Source of the DNA: Uloborus plumipes
Lineage: Eukaryota; Arthropoda; Arachnida; Araneae; Uloboridae
Direction of reading: 5' to 3'
NCBI GenBank assembly: GCA_038373865.1
Contig: JAXGGA010005885.1
Location: 1 to 64,000 of the forward strand
DNA: 64,000 bases
Of this stretch, positions 1 through 11,333 are shown one piece after another. The notes under the pieces are model-generated. The model did not search any database and was not told where the DNA came from. It saw nothing but the letters and a program-made list of their open reading frames with translations. The number at the start of each line of letters is the position of its first letter. Positions within the stretch are counted from its first letter, which is position 1. A program made the position numbers and the translations under genes.

Positions 1-178
1 TGTTGATTGTCTGAATTATTGTGCTAGCTGTACTAAATGCATTGTTGTGAAACCACATCGCTGGAGAAAGGCGCAGTTAATGGAAACTTACTCTCCATAT
101 AAATGCGGACAGCTAATTACAATGGATATCGTGGGCGTATTTTCAAATGGAAAGTATATATTAACAATTATAGATGCA
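1..178 (+). pseudogene. Ty3-type retrotransposon integrase, N-terminal part
   Basis: Open from the window edge in the frame starting at base 2. It reads through the end of the zinc-binding region (C-x2-C at about 35-49) into the start of the integrase catalytic core. A methionine-aspartate-isoleucine-valine run near base 121 carries the first catalytic Asp, and an isoleucine-rich strand follows with I-I-D-A just before the break. The frame is cut at base 178 by a Helitron. The same frame resumes at 1722 and again at about 5993, so these are three pieces of one dead integrase. Assignment to Ty3/gypsy rests on the zinc-finger/core layout and on the C-terminal piece further right. Protease, reverse transcriptase and RNase H would lie left of the window. 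Confidence 0.85.
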
Positions 179-1721
179 CTAGCAAAAATACCCGGCGTTG
201 CCTGGGCCAATAATGATTTATAGAAACAATTCATACTCACCTTTGGGGTTTTTTTTTCCTGAACTCGAAACACACCAAATTTTGGATAACTTTTTTGGGA
301 TACCTGGGATAATTTTACTCCCCTCCCTACTTTATGAAAATACATTAAGTGTTATTATGTCACTAATTTTTGTCTCAGAGAAATAGTCATCAAATGCTGA
401 GATACTATTGCTGACCATAAAAGGACGCTAACAGTTTTTGAACTCGATGATTTCGAAATCAATAGGAAACATTTGACAATTATTTGTGCAAAAACGCAAG
501 TTAATAGTAATGTATAGTCTTGTTTAAGGGTTTGATTAATCTAGTATGCGGATTACCTTACGTTTTGACATAATTTTAAAAAGGTTTTTATTGGATACAT
601 ACGGAATATGCCAACAAAAGAAAAAAACTGAACGTTTCGAATGTGGGAGTGTTATTTCGATGATTAAGATTTTTCCACAGTCGACAAATATCAGACAATA
701 ATCATTTTATTTTGGTTACGTTGTGTAAGAAGTAAAGTATTATTGCGTAGTCTTTGGCACAAAAACTGGCGTTAGTTGAAAAAATCTCCGTGCATCTCAG
801 TTGCTAAAATCTTGCATTTAGCATTTAGCACCCCAGAGACCCCTGTACCTTCCAATTTGCTTGGATTTACCGGTTATTAAAATCTTGCAACAAATTTGGC
901 AAAATTCCTGTTCAATTGGATACTAAGTAACTGGTCAATTGTAAATATCCCCAGAAAGTGCCAAATCAACGAAAACAAATTTGAGAAATGCCGAAAGGTT
1001 GTATTTAAAGCTCCATCAAATTGGAAATAATGAACCTAATTCATTTATTAGTTGCCAATCTCATCTAGCGATTACGTTACCGATATTCTAAAACATATTT
1101 ACAAAACTTGCGAAAATAATTGATGCGGTGAACAATTCTTACTACAGAAAATACTGTAGAATACAATTTATACTACAAAATAATATTTGCACGTTTCAAA
1201 GCACAATAAAAAAACACATTGCTTACACCACAAAATGTTTTGAATACAAATCATGGTAAAAGCTCGTTAGCGAGCGGACGCGCGAGCGTCTCCAGTGTCT
1301 ATGTAAAAGCATGACTCCAGTGTCTATGTAAAACCATGAAGCTGAAAAAAACTTTCTTTTTGATTTGACTTGAGAATAGCCTTGAAAACTTAATGCGAAA
1401 AGCGGAAATGATACACGCAATTCTAGCTATCGACAGATAGTTGAGATGATGCACTAAATATTGAATTAGTTTGTTGAAAGCTTTCGCGGATTTATGCGAA
1501 AAATGTACCTTAAATTGGAATGAAAAAAGCGCTACCACTCGAACTTTTTCGAATATCGTTATAAACTATAGCCTATGTGTTATTCTGATGTATAAGCTAC
1601 ATTATGGTAAAAGTTTCATTAAAATCCATTCAGTAGTTTTTGCGTGAAAGAGGAACAAACATCCATCCATCCATCCATCCATCCAAACATCCAAACTTTC
1701 GCATTTATAATAGTAGTAAGA
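179..1721 (-). mobile_element. Non-autonomous Helitron (Lep1-like), copy 1
   Basis: Read on the minus strand it begins TCTTACTACTATTATAAATG at 1721 and ends CTAG at 179. The base before it is A and the base after it is T, the A/T target preference of Helitrons. Just inside the 3' end is a hairpin of the CCCAGG-loop-CCGGG type. The 5' part holds a CATC microsatellite (about 1660-1684). Removing 179-1721 joins bases 178 and 1722 and keeps the integrase frame open, which confirms both ends. I see no Rep/helicase gene in its 1.5 kb. A 25-bp tandem duplication lies inside. Three other copies with the same end logic occur at 38.8, 44.8 and 53.8 kb. Confidence 0.85.
1290..1339. repeat. 25-bp tandem duplication
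   Basis: Bases 1290-1314 and 1315-1339 are the same 25-mer (starting CTCCAGTGTCTATG) with one mismatch. It lies next to a small hairpin (GCTCG-loop-CGAGC at 1262-1275) inside Helitron copy 1. Confidence 0.9.
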
Positions 1722-1743
1722 TTCTCCCGACACTTGGAATTAT
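1722..1743 (+). pseudogene. Short middle piece of the Ty3 integrase
   Basis: About 22 bases between the Helitron and the LINE keep the integrase frame open and encode a phenylalanine-serine-arginine turn that normally follows the I-I-D-A strand. The right limit is approximate, because the exact LINE 5' end cannot be fixed without a consensus. Confidence 0.7.
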
Positions 1744-2226
1744 CCAAGTCCCAACTCTTCCGCCGCTAGAGGGCGCCAGTGTTGCAGGGGAGATTTTTGC
1801 TGCTCTGAACTAAGTGATATTTTTAATGTAAATTGTTTGTTTTTATTGTATCAGTTTTGGTATTTTTATTGTATTTCAGCATATAATTTAGTATTTCTGT
1901 GCATTGAGACTTATTTTTGCTTTACTTGCATTCTTAAAGTGTTTTTCAATTTTTTGAGCTAAGCCTAAAATGTGGTGATTCCTTTGTTGTTAGGCCTGTG
2001 TTCTTTGTTGGGTGTAGCAATTTAGTTTATTTTTATTTACTACTGACTTAGTTATCTGCATTCTTTGTATCTTTAACTCATAATGATTTCTTATTTTAAT
2101 CATTAGTAGTTACTCTTAAAATTTTGCACTTTTGTCTTTTGTATTGCTTTTGTATAAGTGGATCATTCGAGTTAGTATGGGTGTTATATGCATTTTGAAA
2201 GAGGTTAAGAATGGGAAGGGGAGCAG

Positions 2227-3018
2227 GTGGATTTCTTGCGACCTTTGTCAGATGCTCTCTGCCTGTATGAGGGAAAAGAGGAGTCCATTTCTGAGGATGA
2301 TTTCACTTGCACTAAGTGTGCTGAGCTCCTGGACTTAAAAAATAGGATGACCATTTTGCAGGCCCAAATAGCCTCAGGTTGTGGGACAGAGGAGGTAAAC
2401 AATTCAGATGGAAAGGGGGAAGTTATTAAAAAGGATGTGGGCATTAGCTGTGAGTTAGTTAGTGGGATTATTCCAGAGGTGAAGGGGGAAGTTAGCAGTA
2501 AGGAGACAGACTGGGAGACGAAGGGGGTAATATTGGGGGATTCTATGGTGCGTGAAGTGGGAAATTCAATCGGGAGGGTAAAACGTAAGGTGGCTAGGTG
2601 TTGTTTACCAGGGGCTCGGGTGAAGGATGTAAATAAGGTTGCAGAGAAGAGGGGGACATTTGATAAGGAGGATATGGTCACTTTATGGGTGGGAACGAAC
2701 GATGTAGGCCGTAGTAATAATGAGGAATTTAGGAACGAGTGGAATTCCCTGTTGGATAAAGCAACCAACAGTTCGACCAGTGTCCAAGTGGTTGGGTTGC
2801 TGCCCAGGTACGGAGTCAATAGGAGCTGGTTAAACCAGCGGGCTAGGTGCATGAACCTGATACTCAAAGAAATTTGCCATATGCGCAGTATCAGATTCAT
2901 CGACGTGTGGAGTTATTGTAAGCGAGATTGGATTGCTAGGGATGGCCTGCATCTGAGTTCTACAGGGGTTAAAATGGTTAGTGGTTTGGTTTTGGAGTAT
3001 TCTGAGTCAAAAAACTAA
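2227..3018 (+). CDS. LINE ORF1 with SGNH/GDSL esterase domain
   Basis: 263 residues as read. The C-terminal half (about residues 100-263) is an SGNH hydrolase: G-D-S block near residue 103 (nucleophile Ser), G-T-N-D block near 157, and D-G-L-H near 240 (catalytic Asp/His). This is the esterase domain known in ORF1 of CR1 elements. The N-terminus carries C-x2-C (T-C-T-K-C). A partner C-x2-C with a W-I-S-C-D-L-C pattern sits just upstream in another frame at about 2228-2251. I infer that the true ORF1 starts near 2200 or earlier with a PHD-like zinc finger broken by one frameshift at about 2250-2275. The start given here is only the first ATG of the downstream frame. Confidence 0.8.
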   Translation: MDFLRPLSDALCLYEGKEESISEDDFTCTKCAELLDLKNRMTILQAQIASGCGTEEVNNSDGKGEVIKKDVGISCELVSGIIPEVKGEVSSKETDWETKGVILGDSMVREVGNSIGRVKRKVARCCLPGARVKDVNKVAEKRGTFDKEDMVTLWVGTNDVGRSNNEEFRNEWNSLLDKATNSSTSVQVVGLLPRYGVNRSWLNQRARCMNLILKEICHMRSIRFIDVWSYCKRDWIARDGLHLSSTGVKMVSGLVLEYSESKN

Positions 3019-3171
3019 GTTTGAAAGGGGAGCAGGGTTCACGGAGAAGGTTGCAAAAATATGCAAACTATTTGGGTTTAATTAGGAATGGTAATAAGGA
3101 GGAAAATAAGAGTAGTCATTTCAACAATTTTGATTCAAGAAATCGTAAGGGGTTGAATAAACAAGTTGAGC

Positions 3172-3942
3172 ATGCTTAAGGTTTTTTATACCAATGCTCG
3201 CAGTATTAGGAACAAGATGGAAGAATTAAAAAGCATAATCACAAATGAGAATTTGGATGTAATTGGAGTTACCGAGACATGGGCTACCAAAAATGATGAT
3301 GATTTATTGTGTATTCCTGGGTATAATTTGTTTAGACAAGATAGAGTAGGTAAAAGAGGTGGTGGGGTTTTATTTTATGTTAGAGATACTTTAACTTGCC
3401 ATGAATTGGCAATAAATGACAAACCTAATGATATTGACATGGTTTGGCTAGAATTGATGAGCGGTAAGGGTAAAAAATTACGTTTGGGTAACATTTATAG
3501 GCCACCTAATCTAAGCCAGGGTCAAGATGAACAGATGTATCGTATTATTCGAGACATGTCGAGTAAGGGACCGGTAATTATAATGGGGGATTTCAATTTT
3601 CCGGGCATTGATTGGAATAATTCTTACCCCAATAATAGTAGAGAAGAGGAATTTCTAAAAGTAATTGGTGACTGTTTTTTAGATCAAGTTGTTTTTGAGG
3701 GAACACGGCAGGATACTGTTTTGGATCTTGTTTTCTGCAATGTTGAAGGTTCTGTACAGGCATTATGTGTAGGGGAGCATATTGGGGATAGTGACCACAA
3801 CAGCATTAGGTTTGGGATTAAGTTTGATATGCACAAAGACAAAAATTTTAGGTTTGTACCTAATTTCAGAAATACTGATTTTGTCGCACTCAGGCAGAGT
3901 TTGAAAGCGGTTTTTTCATCAGGTTTGGACAAAGCGATGTAA
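3172..3942 (+). pseudogene. LINE ORF2, endonuclease part
   Basis: Apurinic/apyrimidinic-like endonuclease domain of a non-LTR retrotransposon, which nicks target DNA to prime reverse transcription. Blocks in order: an N-A-R-S-I-R-N-K start, an E-T-W block carrying the metal-binding Glu, the R-G-G-G-V block, Y-R-P-P, the M-G-D-F-N-F block, and the terminal G-D-S-D-H-N block with the catalytic Asp/His pair. The first ATG is at 3172. A stop 15 bases further upstream limits the frame. It runs into a stop at 3940-3942, where the reverse-transcriptase frame opens one base out of register, so a single indel at about 3915-3940 split one ORF2. Confidence 0.88.
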
Positions 3943-3944
3943 AT

Positions 3945-5918
3945 TTGCAGTGGACAGAGTTTAAGGAAAAACTAGCAAAAACAGTTGGAGATTTTGTTCC
4001 TTTTAGGAGAAAAGGGGTAAACACAAAAATTTGGCCCATGTGGTTCACTAGGGAAACTAAGGATGCTCTAAACCGTAAGCAAGCTGCTTTTCGTCGATTA
4101 AAAGAAACTGGTCACAGCGCAGACAGGCTACAGTATTGTGAGGCTAGGCGTAGTTTTAAGTATTTGGTACGGTTTCAGAAAAGAGAATTGGAACAAAAGC
4201 TGGCAGATAATATTGACAGGAATCCAAAGGAGTTTTTTGCATACGCAAATTCTGGGAAAGTTCGAAATAGTCAAATTGGGCCACTAGTAGATGAGCATGG
4301 AAATTTAATTCAGAATGATGGTGATATAGCAAATGTTCTAAATGACTTTTTTTCCAGTGTTTTTAACGATAACTGTATCTCAACAGTTGACACAAGCAAG
4401 ACACAAGCTACTACACAGCTTGAGGACTTTGTATTTTCCAGGGAGGACGTTTTACTTTATTTGAAAAAAATTAAAACCACAAAAGCTCCGGGACCAGATA
4501 ATATTTATCCAAAAATTCTAGTAGAATGTGCAGAGGAATTAGTTGACGCTATAGTTAATATATTCAATGCTTCGTATAACTCAGGGATAGTGCCAGAGGA
4601 CTGGAAACTAGCTAACATTACACCACTCTTCAAGAAAGGGTCTAGAGGTAATGCAGGAAATTATAGGCCTGTGAGTCTGACTTCAGTGGTGTGTAAAATT
4701 TTTGAAACATTGATCAAAATTAAGATTATGAATTTCTTAGAAAATAATGGGCTGTTGAGTAGTTTGCAGTATGGTTTCAGAAAAGGTAAATCGTGTGCTA
4801 CTAATTTATTACATTTCTACGACAAGGTTACCTTGGCTTTGGATAGCAAAAAATGCGTAGATGTTGTTTACATAGATTTTCAAAAAGCTTTCGATAAGGT
4901 ACCGCATGTAGCACTACTCAGTAAATTAGCTAGTATAGGGGTAGGAGGTAAAATTCTAGTTTGGGTTAGGAATTGGCTGACAGGAAGGAAACAAAGAGTA
5001 GTTGTTAGGGGTAACTATTCTAAATGGAGTGAGGTTTTAAGTGGGGTTCCCCAAGGATCAGTTTTAGGTCCCCTTTTGTTTATTATTTTTATGAATGACA
5101 TTCATGAAAATGTTTCTGGAAACATGAATTGTTTTGCCGATGATGTCAAACTTATGGGGGTTGTAGAAAATGACGAACAAATAAATCAGCTGCAACAGGA
5201 TTTGGATCATATTACTAAATGGGCAGACAAGTGGGGTATGGCAGTTAATGTTGGGAAATGTCAAGTGCTGCATTTCGGTCATGGAAATAAGCATACAAGC
5301 TATTATTTACAGGGTTCAGTCATTAGTAGGGCAGATAATGTTATGGATCTAGGTGTCTTAATAAATCAGGATTTCAAGTCTAGTCAACAGTGCAGCATAG
5401 CTAGTAACAAAGCCAATAGGATGCTTGGGTTTATTAATAGATCTATTTCAAACAAATCTAAGAAGGTTCTTCTGCCTCTATATAGAAGTTTGGTAAGACC
5501 TCATTTGGAGTATGCTGTTCAGTTTTGGTCTCCTTATCTGAAGAAAGACATTAATTTATTGGAAAGGGTACAAAGAAGGGCTACAAGGTTAGTGAATGGG
5601 TTTTCTAATTTAGACTATGATTCCAGACTTAGAATGCTTAATATGTATAGTCTTGAGCGAAGGAGAGCCAGAGGGGACATGATTCAGTTGTTTAAATTTA
5701 TTAAAATGAATGATGTTACGGGGTTAGATTTTCGCACGGAAAGCAGGACAAGGGGTCATTGTTTTAAGCTGTTTAAATCTCAGGCTAATCTTGAAATTCG
5801 AAAAAATTACTATTTTAGCAGGGTAGTGGGAACTTGGAACAGCTTACCGGAAGAGGCGGTAAAGAGCAACGGAGTAGATGGCTTTAAGAGGGCCATTGAT
5901 CTTCATTGGGGTCTTTAA
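3945..5918 (+). pseudogene. LINE ORF2, reverse transcriptase part
   Basis: 657 residues of CR1-type reverse transcriptase. Visible blocks: A-P-G-P-D near the start of the RT domain, N-Y-R-P-V-S-L, Y-G-F-R-K-G-K-S, the Y-I-D-F-Q-K-A-F-D block (first catalytic Asp), G-V-P-Q-G-S-V-L-G-P, and F-A-D-D at 5133-5144 (catalytic Asp pair). The C-terminal region contains the L-V-R-P-H-L-E-Y and V-Q-R-R-A-T blocks typical of CR1 and relatives. No in-frame stop occurs until 5916-5918. The frame continues upstream of 3945, so the ATG-like start is artificial; this is the downstream half of a frameshifted ORF2. Confidence 0.9.
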
Positions 5919-5968
5919 TTTGACTAGGACCAGCCCAGTTGGGCCCAGAGCCTGCTGCTGGTCGCCAC

Positions 5969-5992
5969 ATTTGTATTTGTATTTGTATTTAT
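5969..5992 (+). repeat. LINE 3' tail microsatellite
   Basis: About three and a half units of ATTTGT close the LINE. The second copy ends with the same units at about 63276-63295 on the minus strand, which marks this as the element's own 3' end. Confidence 0.8.
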
Positions 5993-6945
5993 ATGTGTTG
6001 AATAACATCACTGCGGCTTCTGTAGCTAGGGCAGTCTTTAAGTACGTCACGATGTTTGGTAGACCTGAACTTGTGTTGACGGATCTTGGTCGTCAATTCA
6101 ATTGTGAATTATTTGCAAAATTTAATCAGTTATTTAATATTCAATTAAGACATACCAGCAGCGCAAACCCACAAGCAAATAGTTTAAGCGAAAGGGTGAA
6201 TTTAAGTTTAAAAAACTCCATAAATGCATTACTAGCTGCAGGACTAGATTTTGATTATGCGGTGGACGTTCATAAAGCATGTTATAACGCCTCAACTCAC
6301 TCAACCATAGAATTTTCGCCAAACCTTATTCACTTTGGACGAGAACTTTCTCTAATAACTCATGTTGTTAATTTCGACATTAACCCTTCTCTAGATTCAG
6401 CTTTTGAATTACACAAAATTTTGGAGCAAATGCAGTTTGTTTATCGGAGAGTTTATGAAAACTCTGTTAGCAAGAAATTAGCACACAATGAAAAACATAA
6501 TTTAAATTGCAGACCACATAATATTAAGCCAGGAGATATTGTTTATCTACGCTCAAAAAATAAATTCAAACCATCAGTAAGTGGTCCATTTTTTTGCAAG
6601 AAACAAATATCTCAAGTATTGGTATTGATACAAACTCTAAATAATAAGTTCGCTCCAGTCACCAAGGTGCACGTAAATCGACTTGTAAAAATACAAAGAA
6701 GAAGACAAGAACTGGTTCAAAATGATCCAGTTAGCATGGAAAATTCAGTACCAAGTCCATCTGTTGAAAATGGGATTCCATCAATATCAACTGAAAATCT
6801 AAGAATTCCAAATAATAACAATGAGTCATCGGAAATACAATTAAATTCTCCGGAAGTCTCTGAATTAATGCAGAATGATCAACAGAAGTGCTTGTCAAAC
6901 AGTAGACCTAGATCGCCCTACCAGCTCAGACAGAGAAAGAAATGA
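5993..6945 (+). pseudogene. Ty3-type integrase, C-terminal part
   Basis: Continues the integrase frame interrupted at 178. From about 6010 it encodes the core with the second catalytic Asp (V-L-T-D-L-G-R-Q-F) and the Glu block (N-P-Q-A-N-S-L-S-E-R-V-N; the usual G before the second N is replaced). A variable linker follows, then a K-P-G-D-x-V-Y block with a G-P-F/Y-like module and a basic tail ending Y-Q-L-R-Q-R-K-K before the stop at 6943-6945. A single long open frame survives despite two insertions, so those are fairly recent. This is the 3' end of pol; no env-like frame follows. Confidence 0.85.
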
Positions 6946-8762
6946 ACTTTACCTATCTATCTCTCATCAATTCTTCAAAAAAAAAGTTATTTTTTTTTCA
7001 TGACTTCATGCAGTTTTATTAGTTTTTTTAGTTTGAATCTTCAGAAAGCCTGTTGTCTGATGGAGTTTGAGGTCACCGCATCCTGTCAGTGACTTGTTGG
7101 AGGACTCTACAGTACTCTTGCGTTCCTGTTTTGCTCATCGAGGTTGGCGCAGCTCTACTGCTTTTAGATGTCCGATGGAGCTTGTCTGATGTGATTTCCT
7201 GGATGACATGGACGGATGTCTTTCTGATGTGTTTTCGGGTTAGTGCCCTCTGCTAAACCCGTCTCCTTGTCTTATCCTGATGTCCTGCTTTTCTACTGAA
7301 GGATGATTTAACTTATGTTTAATATTTCCTGGCTATCCACTCGGATGATGTGAAGCATTCTTCAATGCAGTGACTTTTTTTTTCAGATTAAAATTGATAA
7401 CTTGGAGTTTAGAGCCAATAATAATAGACTGAACACTTTTTTTCTAACAAAGGAATCATCTGACTTTCAGCTGGTCAAAATAGAAAATGCTTAGTATTTT
7501 TTGCTGTTCTTTTCTGATATTCAAATCTTTGAAAATTGTTGGGATGATATTTCAGGTATGGTACTTGTTAAAAGTTACTTCAGTTGTGGAGATACTGAAT
7601 ATTGAAATGTAGAGAAATTTGGTATGAAAGTAATGTACTGTATATACTTGTAAATTTTATTTGAGTATTTTGCCAGCTTTGTTTGCTATTTAAAAAAAAA
7701 TGAATGAGTGCTGAGTTTGATTGTGTGAATAACTACTTTTTGGTGCTCCTTGTAAGGCTTCGCCCATGTTGAAATTCTGTGATCACAGTATAGTTTTGTT
7801 GCTTTTCCCCATTTTTGATTATTTTATATAAAGGTACATTTATTTTGGATATCAAAAATTTATAGTGCACTAAATACCCTTATTTCGACTTCAAAATTAT
7901 TTTCTAATTTGGCAAATATTTTCTTTCTTATAAAAATGATACTTTTCTTTGTACCTTGTCAAAATTTGACTTGCTTGGAGTACTGTTAGAGTTCATGGAA
8001 TGATTAGTATAGTTTTGATTAAGTGATAAGTCACTACATGGCAAACTTTCTTTGTGTTTTTTTTTTTTTTTTTTTTGCTTTTTTAAAATAGTTCATATGT
8101 CTATGAAAATGAATATACTTGAGAAACATGTTTGTTAAGATTTTTACTGGCCAGATTTTTTTTTTTAAAATTAGTCATTTTATGAAGTTTTGCATGCAAG
8201 TGTGTATATATGAAAACGAGTTCCTAAACTAGAGGATTACTAGTACTGTAAATTTTTGATTTGATCATGATCATTTTGTTTAAATTTGTAAATATCTTTT
8301 GGCAGGCATTATATGTATTGAAAATATTTCTGTGAAAATTTTCGTCATTTGAGTGAAAAATTGATTTGACTTGAAAATGATTAATTTGTGGCACAAATTT
8401 GTTTATACTTGCTTCAGTTAAGCCATACTTGGAAAATTGAATGATGGATTTTGAAAAATGAAAATTTAGGTGCCAAATTTACATTTTGTAAGGATTGATA
8501 TTGTATGCCAGCATGTGAATAATCCATCTTGTACAAAATTTAAGGAAAAAAAAAAGAGAAGGAAGTTCTCGTGGAATTTTTTTTGGAATTGGTACATGAT
8601 TTGTTGTGGATTTTATGGATATTGCACACTTGGAGATCATGTAAAATGTTTTTTGAATTTGCCAGCCTTTGCACATTTCATTTGTTTTTGTAAATAGTCA
8701 AGCCTTTCTTTAGTTACTGTCAGCAAGAGTGGCTGAAGGGTTTTTTTTTCTTAGTTCTGTTT
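6946..8762 (+). other. Non-coding stretch between integrase and 3' LTR
   Basis: About 1.8 kb of A/T-rich sequence with no convincing reading frame. It lies between the pol stop and the polypurine tract, so it should be the element's 3' untranslated region, possibly with other decayed insertions. It has poly(T) at about 8060-8076. Confidence 0.5.
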
Positions 8763-9500
8763 AAAGGGGGAATGTGGTATTAATCATCCCACACTTTCTT
8801 TGATTTTATTTATCTTGCAATGCAAATCACAAAAGATTCCAAATTATTCACTTTCCTTGCCGTTTAAAAAAAAAAGAAATGCTTGGCTGGGCAAAAAATA
8901 GCTTTTCTGTTCACGCTAATTTGTTCCACTTTATACCGAAGTCTAACTGCCACTGTTTTGATCTTATATGTGCAAGGCATACAAGGGCGGATCTAGCTCC
9001 TGGCTAAGGAGGGGGTCATTTTCGGATAGGGGGGGGGGTCAAAGTGCAATTTTTGTGCAAAAATGGGGGGGTTTTGGCAATTTTTTCGGAATATAAGTCC
9101 CAAAAAGTCAATTTTTTGCTATATTTGGTAGGTTAAGGGGGGGTCATGACCCCCATGACCCCCCCTATGGATCCGCGCCTGAAGGCATAACGGTTTTTCT
9201 TTTGGAATGTTCGAGAACATTCTTTTTCAACTGTCATTGTTTTTCTTGCGTGGTAAATTTCTGGAATTTTTAGCAGTTGAGCTTGAGTTTTTGATGTGTG
9301 TGGACGCATCAAGTGTTCTTAACACTGGATGCAAAATGTCTCCCATAATGTGCGAACGTTGGTAATAAAATGGACATTACTTTTTCGATTATGTTTTGTT
9401 CTCGTGCTTCATTTCTATTGGAATACGTCGCAATGGATTACTATGTTGATGTCAGCCCCGAGGAATCATGTGAGTACGAATTTTGCGATATTTTTACACA
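8763..9500 (+). mobile_element. Polypurine tract and 3' LTR of the Ty3-type element
   Basis: AAAGGGGGAA at 8763-8772 is followed directly by TGTGGTATTAATC, the expected polypurine tract plus LTR start. An AATAAA signal lies at about 9364. The right end is not fixed: a CA dinucleotide around 9490-9500 next to a short CA-rich run is a candidate. The LTR is interrupted by a 200-bp hAT MITE. The 5' LTR is outside the window, so the ends cannot be checked by LTR comparison. Confidence 0.6.
8982..9181. mobile_element. 200-bp hAT MITE with exact 8-bp target duplication
   Basis: Flanked by AAGGCATA on both sides (8974-8981 and 9182-9189). The inverted ends read CAAGGGCGGATC at left and GGATCCGCGCCTG at right. 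The interior is G-rich with a GGGGGTCATGACCCCC motif. An 8-bp duplication plus CA..TG ends fits the hAT superfamily. A truncated relative in the other orientation lies at 17485-17630. Confidence 0.88.
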
Positions 9501-10680
9501 CACACACATCCACCACAACACCACACATGCCTTTATATTAAATTATTTATTTAATTATTTTGTAAAATATTTAACTGGTAATAAGGTAAAATGGAATTCG
9601 ATGCTGAAATCAATAGCTCTTTATCACCATGCTCAGTTAGTAGCCCATCAAATGAAATTTGTCATAACATATCCTACATCAAACGAAAAGACCTCATTTA
9701 TTTTCCTGATATTCATGTGATGTTCAAGAAATTCTTCAATTAAAAACAGGAGTATCCCAATCACAAGATTGGGTATTGCTTATAATATAAATATTTAAAG
9801 CTCCTTTATGTTAATTAATTTCTCAAGAAAGTATTTAGTGCTTTATAATTATGAATGCATAATGCTCAGGCATCAGAGAAATACTATTTCTTGTTTTCAT
9901 CAATTATCTAATTTATTGTTCAATGATTTAATAAATTAAACTTCATGACATATTGGGTAGATAATACAGCTATTAATAAATATATCATTATTTTTTGGTT
10001 TAATTAATTTTAAGTCCATGAAAGGGGGAACAAAAGCATATGGTCGTCGCGAAAAACATGCATATACTGTCAGCAGGATATCTCTTAATGGGAGAAATAA
10101 CCAAAAGTAAACTCTTTTCCTGTGAATAGCTAACATATCAGTGGTTTGTTTTTAAAAAAATTAAAGTTTCTACTGCTCCCCCTTTATGAGAAAAATGGCT
10201 GCTAAGATGGCCAAAAACGCATTTTTTGCTTTATGGCTTATCTTTAAGCTAAAATATTTCCAAGAAGGAGTGAGAAACCCAAAAAATTTATTGCGTAGTA
10301 ATTTACAGGAAGGACCTGTACACTACCAGAAAGTGAGAAAATCTTTGGTTTTGTTTGCCTTTTTTGGTAATAAATGCCTCAATTTTAGTAAAATCTGCAA
10401 AATCAAGTTTTTGTGGTGACAACTTCAAAGAGCCCTGTACCTTGGCAATTTTCATTATGAACGTTCTAGTATTTTTTTTTTTTCGGAATGCCTGAAGTAA
10501 CTAGTTTCCATAGATATCTAACACTTTTATTTTGCATGAGTACGATTTTTTATAAAAAATGATTAAATAACATCATTTTTAGTATTTTGACGTGGCGGAC
10601 AAACTTTGAGGGAATGTATCTCACTCTCAGAAAATAAGTGGAGCAGGAACCTAACAATTTGGACTTTTCCATGCCTCCTA
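9500..10680. other. No gene seen
   Basis: A/T-rich sequence with a CA-rich microsatellite near 9498-9530. No coding region, RNA gene or element end can be supported. Confidence 0.6.
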
Positions 10681-10682
10681 TA

Positions 10683-11331
10683 CAGTGTGTCCACTCCTAT
10701 CGTGGACCAATAGCTAATTTCTTAACCGTTAGAGATAAGCATATAGTTCATTTAGGAAAAAATCTCTAAATTACGAAAGGAATTTTGGGTCTATTCAATG
10801 TTTTTCAAAAAATCAAATTTTGAAAGAGTTACGAAATTTAAATTTTTATACAGCCCCCCAGTCCTATCAATCATATTCAGTAAAACATTCTTGACACTGT
10901 AACGTTTAAAACTAAAAAAAAATCACTGTTCTACCATAAAAATTGACCGAGTTATGACGTTTTGAAAAATCAAGATTTTGAAGGATTTCGCATACGGTCC
11001 CTTAAGCGATCTCTGGATGACGTCATGAAATAATGCAAAATCTTGATTTTTCAAAACGTCATAACTGGGTCAATTTTTGTCGTAGAAGAGTGATTTTTTT
11101 TTAGTTTTAAAGGTTACAGTGTCAAGAATGTTTTACTAAATAGGATTAATAGGACTGGGGGGCTGTATAAAAATCTAAATTTCGTAACTCTTTCAAAATT
11201 TGATTTTTTGAAAAACATTGAATAGACCCAAAATTCCTTTCGTAATTTAGAGATTTTTTCCTAAATGAACTATTTGCTTATCTCTAACGGTTAAGAAATT
11301 AGCTATTGGTCCACGATAGGAGTGGACACTG
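10683..11331. mobile_element. 649-bp fold-back MITE, Tc1/mariner type
   Basis: Two arms of nearly 300 bp (10683-10980 and 11037-11331) are inverted copies around a loop of about 56 bp. Termini are CAGTGTGTCCACTCC and GGAGTGGACACTG, flanked by TA at 10681-10682 and 11332-11333. The TA duplication and CAGTG termini fit Tc1/mariner. The two arms differ at few positions, so a transcript would form a long double-stranded RNA. The loop holds a TGACGTCA. Confidence 0.88.
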
Positions 11332-11333
11332 TA

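Larger units (their letters stand above)
1744..5992 (+). mobile_element. CR1-like LINE, nearly full length
   Basis: A non-LTR retrotransposon of about 4.25 kb inserted into the Ty3 integrase. It has a 5' leader (about 1744-2200), ORF1 with an SGNH esterase domain, ORF2 with an apurinic-type endonuclease and a reverse transcriptase, a short 3' UTR, and a tail of ATTTGT-type repeats at 5969-5992 instead of poly(A). Both ORFs carry frameshifts, so this copy is dead, but it is little decayed. A 5'-truncated relative on the minus strand at 63276-63909 ends in the same repeat tail and has about 95% the same C-terminal protein. The 5' boundary is inferred from where the integrase frame stops making sense. 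Confidence 0.85.

Noticed and set aside
2205..2900. 231-codon open frame on the minus strand
   Set aside because: It lies opposite LINE ORF1 and has no recognisable content of its own; the plus-strand frame has esterase motifs.
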